Below, piece after piece: positions 1-10,234 of a stretch of 13,638 nucleotides of DNA. Every line of letters starts with the position of its first letter. The stretch's first letter is position 1. The DNA lies in the NCBI GenBank assembly GCA_030590185.1, contig JAUUZB010000014.1, positions 1 to 13,638 of the forward strand, in the 5' to 3' direction. The stretch is from Deltaproteobacteria bacterium (GTDB lineage: Bacteria; Myxococcota; XYA12-FULL-58-9; JAUUZB01). The notes under the pieces are model-generated. The model saw only the letters and a program-made list of their open reading frames with translations. It had not been told where the DNA came from and ran no database searches. The translations under genes were made by a program, and so were the position numbers.

Positions 1-3000
1 CCGCCTCCAGAACAATCGCTCCACCCAGATGTTCACCAATAACCGCAAGCGCACCGAGAAGATCGCGCGGCTGTTGAACGGTGACGAAGACCCACCCCGG
101 GTCTACTCCCACCACGGCTCCCTCGCGCAGGAGGTGCGCCGGCTGGTGGAGAAACGCTTCAAGGCTGGGGAGCTGGCCGGGATCGTGGCCACCAGCTCAC
201 TGGAGCTCGGCATCGACATCGGCGATCTCGACGAGGTGGTGTTGATCGACCCACCGCGCACCTTGAGCTCCGGGGTGCAGCGGGTCGGCCGCGCTGGCCA
301 TGGCGTGGGCGTGGTGAGCCGGGGCGTCATCTACCCAACCCACGAGCACGCTTTTGTCGACGCCGCGGCCATGGCGCCCCTGATCGAGCAGAAGGTCGGC
401 GAGGCGGTGCGCCCGATCCGCGGCGCCCTCGACGTCCTCGCCCAGGTGATGGTGGCGAGCTGTGTCAACGAGAGCTGGCAGTTGGATGAGCTCTACGGGT
501 TTATGCGCACCTGTTGGGCCTACCACGAGCTGAGTCGCGCTGATTTCGATCGGGTGGTCGAGATGCTCGCCGGTCGTTACGCCGATAGCCACATCCGGGA
601 GCTGACGCCACGGGTACGGGTGGACCGCATCAACGGTACCATCGCCGCCCGTGACGGCGCGCGGTTGCTGCTCGCCCGAGCCGGCGGGGTGATCCCGGAC
701 CGCGGCTACTACAACATTCGCTTACAGGGTAGCGGCGCCTTGGTCGGTCAGCTCGACGAGGAGTTCGTGTGGGAGCGCCGGGTCGGCGATCGCTTCAGCT
801 TTGGCGCTCAGGCCTGGCGCATCGAGAGCATCGGCCACAACGACGTCGAGGTGACCGGCGCCGCCGACGCTGCCATGCCGCCCTTCTGGCGCGGGGACGC
901 GATCGATCGGGACTTTGAGCTGAGTGCCAAGATCGGCGAGTTCCTGGCCGAGGCGGACGAGGGGCTCGAGGATCCCGGCTTCGGCGATCGCCTGGGGGAG
1001 GTGTACCACCTGGATGAACCATCGCGCGACGAGCTGCTGCGTCACCTTCGACGCCAGCGCGAGGTGACCGGCGCGGCGTTGCCCCACCGTTTTCACGTTT
1101 TGGTGGAGCACTTCTCCGACCCGACCAACGCCGCCGATCACAAGCAGGTGATCCTCCACGCCCCCTGGGGGGGCAGAATCCTGCGCCCGCTCGCCATCTG
1201 TCTGCAGGCCGCCTTTGACCAGCGCCATGGCCTGGCGGTGGAGATGATGGCCAACGACGAGGGCATCGCGCTGAGCTTGCCCCACTCCTTCTCCATCGAT
1301 GAGCTCCTCGAGCTGGTGCCGCCGGATCGGATTGAGGCGTTGTTACGCAGCAAGCTCGAGGCGACCGGGTTTTTTGGTGCCCGTTTTCGCGAGAGCGCGG
1401 CTTGTGCACTGCTGCTGCCCCGGCAGCACCCGACCAAGCGCCTGCCGTTGTGGCTCAATCGCCTGCGGGCCAAGAAGCTCCTCCACGCCATCAGCCGCCA
1501 TGACGATTTCCCGATCCTGCTCGAGACCTGGCGGTCCTGTCTCCGCGATCACTTTGATCTCGACGGCCTGCGTGCCCGGCTCGACGAGCTGGCGGCGGGC
1601 ACCATTCGCGTGACGGAGGTGCGGACCACCAAGGCCTCGCCGTTCGCGGCCGAGTTGGTCTGGCGTGGAACAGATCGATACATGTATCAGGACGACACGC
1701 CCGAAGGCGCCCCGGCATCGCGGCTGCGGGATGGTCTGATCGCAGATCTGCTCGCCTCGACCTCCATGCGACCGCAGCTGCAACCGGCGTTGGTGGAGGA
1801 GCTGACCGCTAAGCTCCAACGTACCTTTCCTGATTACCCGCCCGCCGACGCCGCGGAGCTCCACGACCTTCTGGTGGAGCGGGTCATGGTGCCGATGCCG
1901 CAGTGGAGCGAGCTCATTGAGGCCATGGTGCGCGATCATGGCGCCGATGACGAGATCGTCAGCGAGCTGCGCGATCGGGTGGCGCAGCTGTGCCCACCCG
2001 GGGCGGTGGTGGAGTCGGTGGTTGCCCTCGACCGCATCCCCATCCTGGTTGCGGCGCTAGGTATCGAGCCCGGTGCGCTGCGATTGAGGGCCATCGGCGG
2101 CGGGGAGCTGTCGCCCGAAGCCGCCGCAGGGCTCGAGCGGCTGCTCGGGACGGTTGGTGAGGGAGGCGAGGAGGACGAATCAGATCGGGACGCTCGCCTC
2201 GATGCTCTGCTCGTGGAGGTGTTGCGTTTCTACGGGCCGATGGTGCCGTCTCTTCCCCGGGAGATCCTCGGCCTCGGTGACGAGCGTTTGGCGCAGGCCG
2301 TGACGCGTCTCACCGAGGCGGGCGATCTAGTGTGCGATCGATTGACGGCCGGAGCAGAGGCGCCGGAGTTGTGCGACGCGGAAAACCTCGAGCGCCTATT
2401 GCGCATGGCCCGGGCGGCCCAACGGCCGAGCTTTGAGCCGCTTCCCCTCGCGGCGTTGCCCCTGTTCACGGCGGAATTGCATGGCCTGGTCGGGCCTGGG
2501 GCCGCAGCGAAGAACAACCCTGGACAGGATCAAGAGGCGTTGCAGGCCGCGCTCCAGCGCCTGTTCGGCTGGGCGGCGCCCGTTGACCAGTGGGAGAGCG
2601 AGCTCCTGCCGACTCGCTTGGCCGGCTACCAACCGGCGGGCTTGGACTCCACCCTGCAACAGAGCGATCTCGTTTGGTTTGGCGCCGGGGAGCGTCGCAT
2701 CGGCTTCTGTTTCGAAGATTGGCTCGAGCTGTTTGTGGCCGCGGACCCGGCCGCGAGGTCTGAGCCGGCGGCCCCGGATGCCTTCCCCGAAACCGGCATC
2801 GGCACCGACACCAGCACCGACACCGACACCGACACCGATACCGACACCGATACCAGCACCCGCCCTGACACCGGCACGGACACCGCTCGGCACCTGCTAC
2901 CGAGTCCCATCGGTCGGTTCGACCTCCAAGCGCTTCGCGCCCACACCGGCCTGGACACCGCGGAGCTGGTGGCTCGTGTCTGGTCCGAGGTCTGGGCGAC

Positions 3001-3778
3001 TCAGATCAGCAACGATACCTTCGCGAGCCTGCGCAGCGGCATCGGCAACGACTTCAGTGCACCCGCCCCCCAGCCCCGGCAGGGACGTCGCCGTAGCTCC
3101 TGGCGGGCCAAGGAGCCGTTGACCGGCTCTTGGTTTTCCCTGCCCCAGCCGAGCCCACGGGATGCCCTCGAGGAGGAGGAGATCAACCGGGACCGGGTGC
3201 GGCAGCTCTTTGCCCGCTACGGCGTGCTCTTTCGCGAGCGCTTGGCCCACGAGCAGCCGGCGCTGCGCTGGCGGCCGCTATTGAGGACCCTGCGCCTGAT
3301 GGAATTCTCGGGCGAGGCGCTCGCCGGGCATTTCTTCCTCGGGATCCGTGGCCTACAGTTCGCCGACCCAGCCGCCCTGCGCCGCCTGCGAAATCCCTCG
3401 TCGGAGGAGGTGGTGTATTGGCTCAACGCCGTAGATCCAATCTCCCTGTGCGGTTGTGGTCTCGAGGCACTCAAGGGTGAGCTGCCGGCCCGGATCCCTG
3501 GGACCCACTTGGTCTACCGCGGCCGCGAGCTGCTGATGGTGTCCAAGCGCCACGGCCGGCGCTTGGAGTTTCGAGTGCCGCCGGATCACGCCGCGGTGGC
3601 AGAGACGCTCGGTCTGTTCCGGGCGTTGCTAGATCGCCCCGCCAATCCCCTGCGCGCGATCACGGTCGAGGAGATCAACGACCAACCGGCCACCAAGAGC
3701 CCCTACGCTCCGGCCCTGCAGGCCTTTGGTTTCGCCCGTGAGGTCAAGAGTTTGTCGTTGTCCCGGGTTTATCCCTAG
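1..3778 (+). CDS. lhr: Lhr-type superfamily 2 helicase, C-terminal part (5' end outside window)
   Basis: This is the 3' part of a large ATP-dependent DNA/RNA helicase of the Lhr family, which is associated with DNA repair. The frame is open to the left edge, with its first full codon at base 2, so the ATG at 29 is internal. The first RecA-like domain with the Walker A and DEAD/DEAH motifs is outside the window. Numbering from base 2, the second RecA-like domain shows YSHHGS (35-40), motif V around 60-74 (GIVATSSLELGIDIG) and motif VI QRVGRAGH (93-100). An Lhr core follows, including a block near 546 (SPFAAELVW...YMYQDD). A variable region near 930-962 contains a Thr-Asp repeat. A conserved C-terminal section runs from about 1039 to 1258. 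The visible 1258 residues plus a missing RecA1 domain fit the roughly 1500-residue length of long bacterial Lhr. It converges with the GGDEF gene, with 16 bp between the stop codons. The family call is firm; the exact DNA or RNA substrate is not visible. Confidence 0.92.
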   Translation, partial: RLQNNRSTQMFTNNRKRTEKIARLLNGDEDPPRVYSHHGSLAQEVRRLVEKRFKAGELAGIVATSSLELGIDIGDLDEVVLIDPPRTLSSGVQRVGRAGHGVGVVSRGVIYPTHEHAFVDAAAMAPLIEQKVGEAVRPIRGALDVLAQVMVASCVNESWQLDELYGFMRTCWAYHELSRADFDRVVEMLAGRYADSHIRELTPRVRVDRINGTIAARDGARLLLARAGGVIPDRGYYNIRLQGSGALVGQLDEEFVWERRVGDRFSFGAQAWRIESIGHNDVEVTGAADAAMPPFWRGDAIDRDFELSAKIGEFLAEADEGLEDPGFGDRLGEVYHLDEPSRDELLRHLRRQREVTGAALPHRFHVLVEHFSDPTNAADHKQVILHAPWGGRILRPLAICLQAAFDQRHGLAVEMMANDEGIALSLPHSFSIDELLELVPPDRIEALLRSKLEATGFFGARFRESAACALLLPRQHPTKRLPLWLNRLRAKKLLHAISRHDDFPILLETWRSCLRDHFDLDGLRARLDELAAGTIRVTEVRTTKASPFAAELVWRGTDRYMYQDDTPEGAPASRLRDGLIADLLASTSMRPQLQPALVEELTAKLQRTFPDYPPADAAELHDLLVERVMVPMPQWSELIEAMVRDHGADDEIVSELRDRVAQLCPPGAVVESVVALDRIPILVAALGIEPGALRLRAIGGGELSPEAAAGLERLLGTVGEGGEEDESDRDARLDALLVEVLRFYGPMVPSLPREILGLGDERLAQAVTRLTEAGDLVCDRLTAGAEAPELCDAENLERLLRMARAAQRPSFEPLPLAALPLFTAELHGLVGPGAAAKNNPGQDQEALQAALQRLFGWAAPVDQWESELLPTRLAGYQPAGLDSTLQQSDLVWFGAGERRIGFCFEDWLELFVAADPAARSEPAAPDAFPETGIGTDTSTDTDTDTDTDTDTSTRPDTGTDTARHLLPSPIGRFDLQALRAHTGLDTAELVARVWSEVWATQISNDTFASLRSGIGNDFSAPAPQPRQGRRRSSWRAKEPLTGSWFSLPQPSPRDALEEEEINRDRVRQLFARYGVLFRERLAHEQPALRWRPLLRTLRLMEFSGEALAGHFFLGIRGLQFADPAALRRLRNPSSEEVVYWLNAVDPISLCGCGLEALKGELPARIPGTHLVYRGRELLMVSKRHGRRLEFRVPPDHAAVAETLGLFRALLDRPANPLRAITVEEINDQPATKSPYAPALQAFGFAREVKSLSLSRVYP
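2792..2884 (+). repeat. Hexanucleotide repeat coding Thr-Asp dipeptides inside lhr
   Basis: A degenerate tandem array of the 6-base unit GACACC, with GATACC, AGCACC and GGCACC variants. Six units in a row at 2819-2854 are GACACC or GATACC only. In the lhr frame it encodes alternating Asp and Thr with some Ser and Gly. It lies between two conserved parts of the protein, so it is probably a flexible linker. Unit gain or loss would keep the frame. It is a simple-sequence repeat and lacks the unit size and spacers of a CRISPR array. Confidence 0.9.
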
Positions 3779-3794
3779 CCCCGGCACGACGTCG

Positions 3795-4778
3795 TTAGTC
3801 GGCGACCTCCACCCGATTTCGCCCGGCGCGCTTGGCCGCGTACAAGGCCCGATCGGCTCGCTCGATCAACGCCTCGCGACTCTCGTCCGGCCGGCGCTGA
3901 GCCACGCCCGCGGACAGGCTCGTCCCGACCTCCCGCTCGCCGTGCAACAGGGTCAGCGTCCCTACCAACGCACGGGCCTGCTCCGCGATCCGGGCCGCGG
4001 CGTTCAGATCAGCGCCGGGCAAGAACAGCAGAAACTCATCCCCGCCGTAGCGGATGACCGCATCACCGGTGCGTAGCGCGCTTCCGAGCAGGTGGCTGAC
4101 CCGGCGCAGCAGCTTGTCCCCGAAGGCGTGGCCGTAGGTGTCGTTGACCAGCTTGAAGCGGTCGATGTCGATGCTCACCAGGGACAGTTGGTCTGCGACC
4201 GCCACCTGATCCGGTGGAAAGCTGCTGTCCAGGCCGTAGCGGTTGAGCACCCCGGTTAGGTGGTCCACCCGGGAGAGACGCGAGAGGTGAGCGATCTGCA
4301 CGTGGGGGGCGCTCAGGGTCGCGAGCAACACCGCCAAATCCTCGTGTTCGGCGGTGAAATAGTCGCGCTCCGGCGAGACCGCGCTCAACACTCCGAGGCA
4401 GATCGGGCCGGAGAGCAACGGCGCGCCGAGGAACGACCCGATCGGCTCCTTCTTGCCCGGTCGCGGTACGAAGCGCGGATCCCGCTCGGCGTCAGCGAGT
4501 CGGATCGGCTGCTCCTGCTCCGCGATCCAGCCGATGAACCCCTCGCCGAGGGCGAACTCGATCTCCGGATCCTCGTGCAAGGGGGATCCCGCCCGCACCC
4601 GGACCAGGAGCTTGGTGCGGTTCGGGTGCAGCAGGCGAATGCTCGCCCGCGGTGTGCCCAGCACCTGGGCGGCGGTCTCAACCGCGTCCTGGAGGATCTG
4701 CTCGAGGGACAGCGGACGCTGGAGCCGCACCGCCAGGTCGATCAGGGCACGGATCGGGGTAGGGGGGGAACTGCTCAT
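3795..4778 (-). CDS. GAF-GGDEF diguanylate cyclase
   Basis: A predicted soluble 327-residue enzyme that condenses two GTP into the second messenger cyclic di-GMP. A GAF-type sensory domain covers about residues 20-165. The GGDEF domain covers about 170-325 and opens with DHLTGVLNR (172-180). It has the metal- and substrate-binding stretch around D204 to D213, an intact GGDEF active site (245-249), and an RxxD inhibitory site, RTGD at 236-239, five residues upstream. Catalysis and product feedback inhibition are therefore both likely. No transmembrane segment or EAL domain is seen, so the input is probably a cytoplasmic small molecule or redox cue bound by the GAF domain. An in-frame stop lies 18 bases upstream of the ATG, so the start cannot be further out. 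No good Shine-Dalgarno sequence precedes it. It follows the acyl-CoA ligase by 23 bp on the same strand and is probably co-transcribed with it. Confidence 0.93.
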   Translation of the reverse strand: MSSSPPTPIRALIDLAVRLQRPLSLEQILQDAVETAAQVLGTPRASIRLLHPNRTKLLVRVRAGSPLHEDPEIEFALGEGFIGWIAEQEQPIRLADAERDPRFVPRPGKKEPIGSFLGAPLLSGPICLGVLSAVSPERDYFTAEHEDLAVLLATLSAPHVQIAHLSRLSRVDHLTGVLNRYGLDSSFPPDQVAVADQLSLVSIDIDRFKLVNDTYGHAFGDKLLRRVSHLLGSALRTGDAVIRYGGDEFLLFLPGADLNAAARIAEQARALVGTLTLLHGEREVGTSLSAGVAQRRPDESREALIERADRALYAAKRAGRNRVEVAD

Positions 4779-4801
4779 GGGGTGTTGCCGTCGCCGTCAG
4801 C

Positions 4802-6583
<1,782 letters not shown>

Positions 6584-6708
6584 GGCTCCCTCCGGCGGGG
6601 CGGCCCGCTCGGTCGGTGGCGTCCGCGCTCGGCCTGGGGTACTAGTATGGAACCTCTGGAACGTCCAACCCGCCAACCTCAATAGATCTTGGCAGGACAG
6701 GCCGCGAG
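6584..6708. promoter_or_regulatory. Divergent promoter region between acyl-CoA ligase and GNAT genes
   Basis: These 125 bp must hold the start signals for both divergent genes. The AT-richer core lies at about 6640-6690. It contains the 8-bp palindrome TACTAGTA (6640-6647) and, immediately after, a direct repeat of TGGAAC (6648-6653 and 6657-6662, a 9-base period). On the minus strand TTGGAC with TACTAG 15 bases downstream could serve as a poor -35/-10 pair for the ligase. The plus-strand promoter is not clear. The repeats could be a regulator site, but none is recognised. Confidence 0.45.
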
Positions 6709-7383
6709 ATGACAGCGCCCGAGCGTTTGCACTTCCACCCGGACTACCGGGAGGAGATCACCCTCGAGGATGGGACGCCGGTGGTCCTGCGCCAGGTGCG
6801 GGTTGGCGACCGGGATCTAATCAAGAAGGGCTTCGAGCGCCTCTCCCCCGAGTCACGCTACCTGCGTTTCTTCACCGGCAAGAACTCGCTCAGCAACAAG
6901 GAACTCGCCTATCTCTCCGCGGTCGATGGCATGGACCACTTTGCGCTCGGGGTGATCCGGATGGGCGAAGACGGCACCGCGGAGGGACTCGGGGTGGGGC
7001 GCTTCATCCGCCTGGAACCCGGGGGGGACATCGCCGAGCCGGCGATCACGGTTCTCGATGAATGTCAGGGCAAAGGCCTCGGGACGTTGCTGCTCCACCG
7101 CCTGTGCGCCGCCGCCCGGGAACGCGGCGTGAAGCGTTTTTACACCGAGTTCCTATCGAACAATGAGCGCATCCGTCACATGCTCAACCAAATCGCTCCG
7201 GCCGCGACAATCCGCGAGGAGGGCGGGGTGGTCTACGCTGAGTTTCCGGTGCCGGCAACGGCGCCCGATGAGCACCCCTCCGAGGTCGACCGGGAGAGCA
7301 TCCTGCATCAACTGCTCTCCTCCCACGCCGCGGGCGACCTGCTGATTCGGATCCAACGTTCCCTGCTCAAGTGGCACGAATAG
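6709..7383 (+). CDS. GNAT-family N-acetyltransferase (Pat-type GNAT domain)
   Basis: A 224-residue cytoplasmic protein with one GNAT domain (about residues 24-180), which transfers an acetyl group from acetyl-CoA to an amine. The pyrophosphate-binding motif A is QGKGLG (120-125), preceded by the beta strand AITVLDE. The N-terminal stretch with LSPESRYLRFF (45-55) resembles the GNAT domain of bacterial protein lysine acetyltransferases of the Pat/YfiQ group, but there is no NDP-forming acyl-CoA synthetase-like domain and no cyclic-nucleotide domain. The C-terminal tail (about 188-224) is unrecognised. Known Pat enzymes acetylate the catalytic lysine of AMP-forming acyl-CoA synthetases, and this gene is divergent from just such a ligase, so the ligase is a plausible but unproven substrate. 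The Shine-Dalgarno sequence is weak. Other GNAT roles, such as small-molecule or N-terminal acetylation, are possible. Confidence 0.88.
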   Translation: MTAPERLHFHPDYREEITLEDGTPVVLRQVRVGDRDLIKKGFERLSPESRYLRFFTGKNSLSNKELAYLSAVDGMDHFALGVIRMGEDGTAEGLGVGRFIRLEPGGDIAEPAITVLDECQGKGLGTLLLHRLCAAARERGVKRFYTEFLSNNERIRHMLNQIAPAATIREEGGVVYAEFPVPATAPDEHPSEVDRESILHQLLSSHAAGDLLIRIQRSLLKWHE

Positions 7384-7420
7384 GCCCGCAGCTGCCGAGG
7401 GGAAGAGACCTGGGGGATGG

Positions 7421-7449
7421 TTGAACGCCGACCCCGCCCGCCATAGAAC
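7421..7449 (+). promoter_or_regulatory. Candidate sigma-70-type promoter for pgi, possibly giving a leaderless mRNA
   Basis: TTGAAC (7421-7426) and TAGAAC (7444-7449) are separated by 17 bases, each matching four of six positions of the -35 and -10 consensus. The -10 element ends eight bases before the pgi ATG, which would place the start of transcription at or next to the start codon. No Shine-Dalgarno sequence lies in front of that ATG. Short motif matches of this kind occur by chance, so support is moderate at best. Confidence 0.35.
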
Positions 7450-7457
7450 TCTCGCCT

Positions 7458-9155
7458 ATGACGAAGAAGAAGAGCCGTCGCGTCAAGAAGCGGGTCCCCG
7501 CCCTCACCCAGACCCCGGCCTGGAAGGCCTTGGCCAAGCACCACAAGCAGGTCAAGGATCTCCGCATGGCCGACCTGTTCGCGGCGGACACGGCGCGCTT
7601 TCGGCGGTTCAGCCTCAAGCAAGGGGAGATCCTCTTCGACTATTCGAAGAACAGGATCACCGACAAGACGATGGCCCTGCTGGTCAAGCTGGCTGAGAGT
7701 TGCGGGCTCGAGGACGCGATTCAGCGCATGTTCACCGGGGAGCGGATCAACTGGACCGAGAACCGTGCCGTCCTGCACGTCGCCCTGCGTAACCGCAGCA
7801 GCAAGCCGATCCGGGTGGACGGCGAGAACGTCATGCCGGCGGTCAACGAGGTGCTCGAGCGCATGGCCGGGTTCGCCGGCCGGGTTCGCTCCGGCGGCTG
7901 GCGTGGCCACACCGGCAAGCGCATCAAGACCGTCGTCAACATTGGCATCGGCGGCTCCGACCTGGGCCCGGTGATGATCAGTGAGGCGCTCAAGCCCTAC
8001 GCCAAGGGCGGCCCCGAGCCCCGCTTCATCTCGAACATCGACGCCACCGACTTCTACGAGACCACCGAAGATCTCGACCCGGAGGAGACCCTGTTCATCG
8101 TCGCCTCCAAGACCTTCACCACCCAGGAGACGATGACCAACGCCGAGACGGCGCGCGCCTGGTTGCTGGTCAAGCTGCGGGACCCGGAGGCGGTACGCTC
8201 ACACTTCGTGGCGGTGAGCACCAACCGCGAGGCGGTTGAGGCCTTTGGTATCGATCCGGAGAACATGTTCGAGTTTTGGGATTGGGTCGGCGGCCGCTAC
8301 TCGGTTTGGTCGGCGATCGGGCTCAGCATCTGCCTGGCGGTCGGCTTCGACGACTTCGTCGAGCTGCTCGAGGGCGCCCACGCCATGGACCGGCATTTCC
8401 GCACCGCGCCCCTAGCGCGCAACATCCCCGTGCTGATGGCGCTGCTCGGCATCTGGTACAACAACTTCTTCGGGTGCGAGGCGCACGCCATCCTGCCCTA
8501 CGACCAATACCTGCACCGCTTCGCCGCCTATTTTCAGCAGGGGGACATGGAGTCCAACGGCAAGAGCATCGATCGCGACGGCAAGCGGGTGCGTTACCAA
8601 ACCGGGCCGATCATCTGGGGGGAGCCGGGCACCAACGGCCAGCACGCTTTTTACCAGCTCATCCATCAGGGCACGAAGCTGATCCCCTGCGACTTCATCG
8701 GCTGCGTCAACTCCCACAACCCGATCGGCGACCACCACCCCAAGCTGATGGCGAACTTTTTCGCGCAGACGGAGGCCCTGATGCTCGGCCGGGGTGCCGA
8801 GGAGGTGGCGGAGGAGCTGATGGCCGGGGGTCGCTCCGCCCGGGAGATCGCTGGGCTGCTTCCCCACAAGGTCTTCACCGGCAACCGACCAACCAACAGC
8901 ATCCTCATCGACACACTGACGCCGTATAACCTCGGGGCGTTGGTCGCGATGTACGAGCACAAGACCTTCGTCCAGGGGACCGTGTGGCGGGTCAACAGTT
9001 TCGACCAGTGGGGAGTTGAGCTCGGCAAGGTCCTGGCCAAGCGGATCCTGGCCGAGGAGACCGAGCTGCTCGCCGGCCGGCGGGTCAAGCTCAGCCACCA
9101 CGACAGCTCCACCGCCGGGTTATTGCGACACTTCATCAAGCATCAGCGAGGGTAG
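7458..9155 (+). CDS. pgi: Glucose-6-phosphate isomerase
   Basis: This enzyme interconverts glucose 6-phosphate and fructose 6-phosphate in glycolysis and gluconeogenesis in the cytoplasm. The 565-residue product is full length, against about 550 for the E. coli-type family. It has the sugar-phosphate-binding stretch [10 protein letters not shown] (161-170), family signature 1 around [14 protein letters not shown] (275-288) and signature 2 around [11 protein letters not shown] (514-524). The catalytic residues fit E365 (MESNGK), H396 (NGQHAFYQ) and K524, a constant offset of ten from E. coli E355, H386 and K514. A lysine/arginine-rich N-terminal tail ([12 protein letters not shown]) is the only unusual part. 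The ATG at 7458 has no Shine-Dalgarno sequence but lies just downstream of a promoter-like -10. The CHAD-like gene follows 23 bp after its stop and is probably in the same operon. Confidence 0.97.
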   Translation: MTKKKSRRVKKRVPALTQTPAWKALAKHHKQVKDLRMADLFAADTARFRRFSLKQGEILFDYSKNRITDKTMALLVKLAESCGLEDAIQRMFTGERINWTENRAVLHVALRNRSSKPIRVDGENVMPAVNEVLERMAGFAGRVRSGGWRGHTGKRIKTVVNIGIGGSDLGPVMISEALKPYAKGGPEPRFISNIDATDFYETTEDLDPEETLFIVASKTFTTQETMTNAETARAWLLVKLRDPEAVRSHFVAVSTNREAVEAFGIDPENMFEFWDWVGGRYSVWSAIGLSICLAVGFDDFVELLEGAHAMDRHFRTAPLARNIPVLMALLGIWYNNFFGCEAHAILPYDQYLHRFAAYFQQGDMESNGKSIDRDGKRVRYQTGPIIWGEPGTNGQHAFYQLIHQGTKLIPCDFIGCVNSHNPIGDHHPKLMANFFAQTEALMLGRGAEEVAEELMAGGRSAREIAGLLPHKVFTGNRPTNSILIDTLTPYNLGALVAMYEHKTFVQGTVWRVNSFDQWGVELGKVLAKRILAEETELLAGRRVKLSHHDSSTAGLLRHFIKHQRG

Positions 9156-9178
9156 GGCCTCGAGGAGGGGAGAGTATC

Positions 9179-10234
9179 TTGAAGAACGCCATGTCAACAT
9201 CAGTCAGCCAACGTCTCGAAATTTACGGCGTCGCATCCGATGTAGGGCGGCCGCGGGGTCGCATCCTGTCCTGGGCCGCCGGCCTGCACGAGGCCCTGGT
9301 GGCCGCCCGGGCGAGCGAGGATGCCGTGGACTACATGATGGGCAACGACACCCGCCGTTACCTGTTCATGCTCGAGGGGTTGTTGCGTCTCTACCGCCAG
9401 CGCTACGGCAAGGTCATCGACAAGCAGTTGATCGCCACCAAGGCGTTCGAGGATCAACTCGGCGCGGTCGACTATGCCATCTGCATGCGTGCGCACGGCG
9501 CTGAGCTGGACCTGCCCAAGAAGACCCGCAAGTGGCTCGCCAAGCAACTCGATCGAGCGCGCCGGGACACGCTCGAGCTGGTCGAGAAACGTTGGCTGCC
9601 GGATGAAGACGGCGAGAGTCCTGGTCTCGCCAAGCTGTTGCGCAAGCTGTTGGCCGTCGAGTGGGACGACTACGAGGCAGACAAAACCTACCTGCGCGGC
9701 GAGCTGGCGCGGCGCCTGCGCAAGGTGCACGAGGCCAACTACGACATGGCGGACCTCGAGGAGGGCATCCACGAGCTCCGTCGGCAGCTGCGTTGGTTGC
9801 CGATCTATCTCACCGCCCTCGACGGCTTCGCTGAGCTGGCCGCCGAGCTCTCGCCCGTTCCGGAGTACGAGCCGTTGCTGAGTGACTCCCTCGTCAGCTC
9901 TCCCTTCGCGCAGCTCACCGCCTCAGAAGCCGAGACCGGGCCGGTGCCCCTGTCCCAGAGTCTCTACGTGGCAAACACCAAGATGATCGCCGAGCTCGGC
10001 GATCTCAAGGATGAGCTCCAGCTGGTCCACGGGATGGCGGCCGCCCTGGCACAGAGCGGCGAGGCCAAGTCGCGCAAGAAGGCCAAGAAGAAGGCCCTGA
10101 AGTTGCTCGGCAAGACCAGCGCTGATGAAGAGCGGATCTACGAGCGCTGCGCCGAGATCTACAGCGAAATCAAACGCACCGGCCTGGCCGGCCATTTTGC
10201 CGATCAGCTCGCCCCCCCGGCAAAGGACAGCTGA
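9179..10234 (+). CDS. CHAD-like alpha-helical protein of unknown function
   Basis: A 351-residue, charged, almost entirely helical protein with no signal peptide or membrane segment. Two segments resemble CHAD domains (conserved histidine alpha-helical domain, known to bind inorganic polyphosphate). One is residues 58-101, with RRYLFMLEGLLRLYRQRYG followed by FEDQLGAVDYAI. The other is 192-216, with GIHELRRQLRWLPIY (196-210), like the His-x-x-Arg helix of that family. A lysine-rich stretch (297-308) and a helical C-terminus follow. The match is by eye and the function is unproven. The start is taken as TTG at 9179 because AGGAGGGG (9163-9170) is well spaced for it, whereas the in-frame ATG at 9191 is 20 or more bases away. 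The 23-bp gap after pgi suggests joint transcription. Alternative: an unrelated helical protein with chance CHAD resemblance. Confidence 0.75.
   Translation: MKNAMSTSVSQRLEIYGVASDVGRPRGRILSWAAGLHEALVAARASEDAVDYMMGNDTRRYLFMLEGLLRLYRQRYGKVIDKQLIATKAFEDQLGAVDYAICMRAHGAELDLPKKTRKWLAKQLDRARRDTLELVEKRWLPDEDGESPGLAKLLRKLLAVEWDDYEADKTYLRGELARRLRKVHEANYDMADLEEGIHELRRQLRWLPIYLTALDGFAELAAELSPVPEYEPLLSDSLVSSPFAQLTASEAETGPVPLSQSLYVANTKMIAELGDLKDELQLVHGMAAALAQSGEAKSRKKAKKKALKLLGKTSADEERIYERCAEIYSEIKRTGLAGHFADQLAPPAKDS

Noticed and set aside
2792..2884. Possible CRISPR-like or mobile repeat
   Set aside because: The unit is six bases with no spacers, stays in the lhr frame and encodes Thr-Asp, so it is a coding simple-sequence repeat.
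6584..6682. A 33-residue N-terminal extension of the acyl-CoA ligase
   Set aside because: The ATG at 6583 has its own GGAGGG site, and the extension is Arg/Pro-rich, unlike the family N-terminus, and would fill most of the divergent promoter.
7384..7396. GCAGCTGC palindrome after the GNAT gene as a terminator
   Set aside because: There is no loop of useful size and no T-rich tract after it.
7417..7446. A nine-codon ATG frame (MVERRPRPP) just before pgi, considered as a leader peptide
   Set aside because: If the promoter proposed for pgi is right, this frame lies upstream of the transcript start. It has no regulatory codon run and no attenuator hairpin.
8276..8929. A 217-residue open frame in another phase inside pgi
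   Set aside because: It overlaps conserved catalytic parts of pgi, and its translation is low-complexity Arg/Pro/Gly-rich sequence as expected from a shifted frame.
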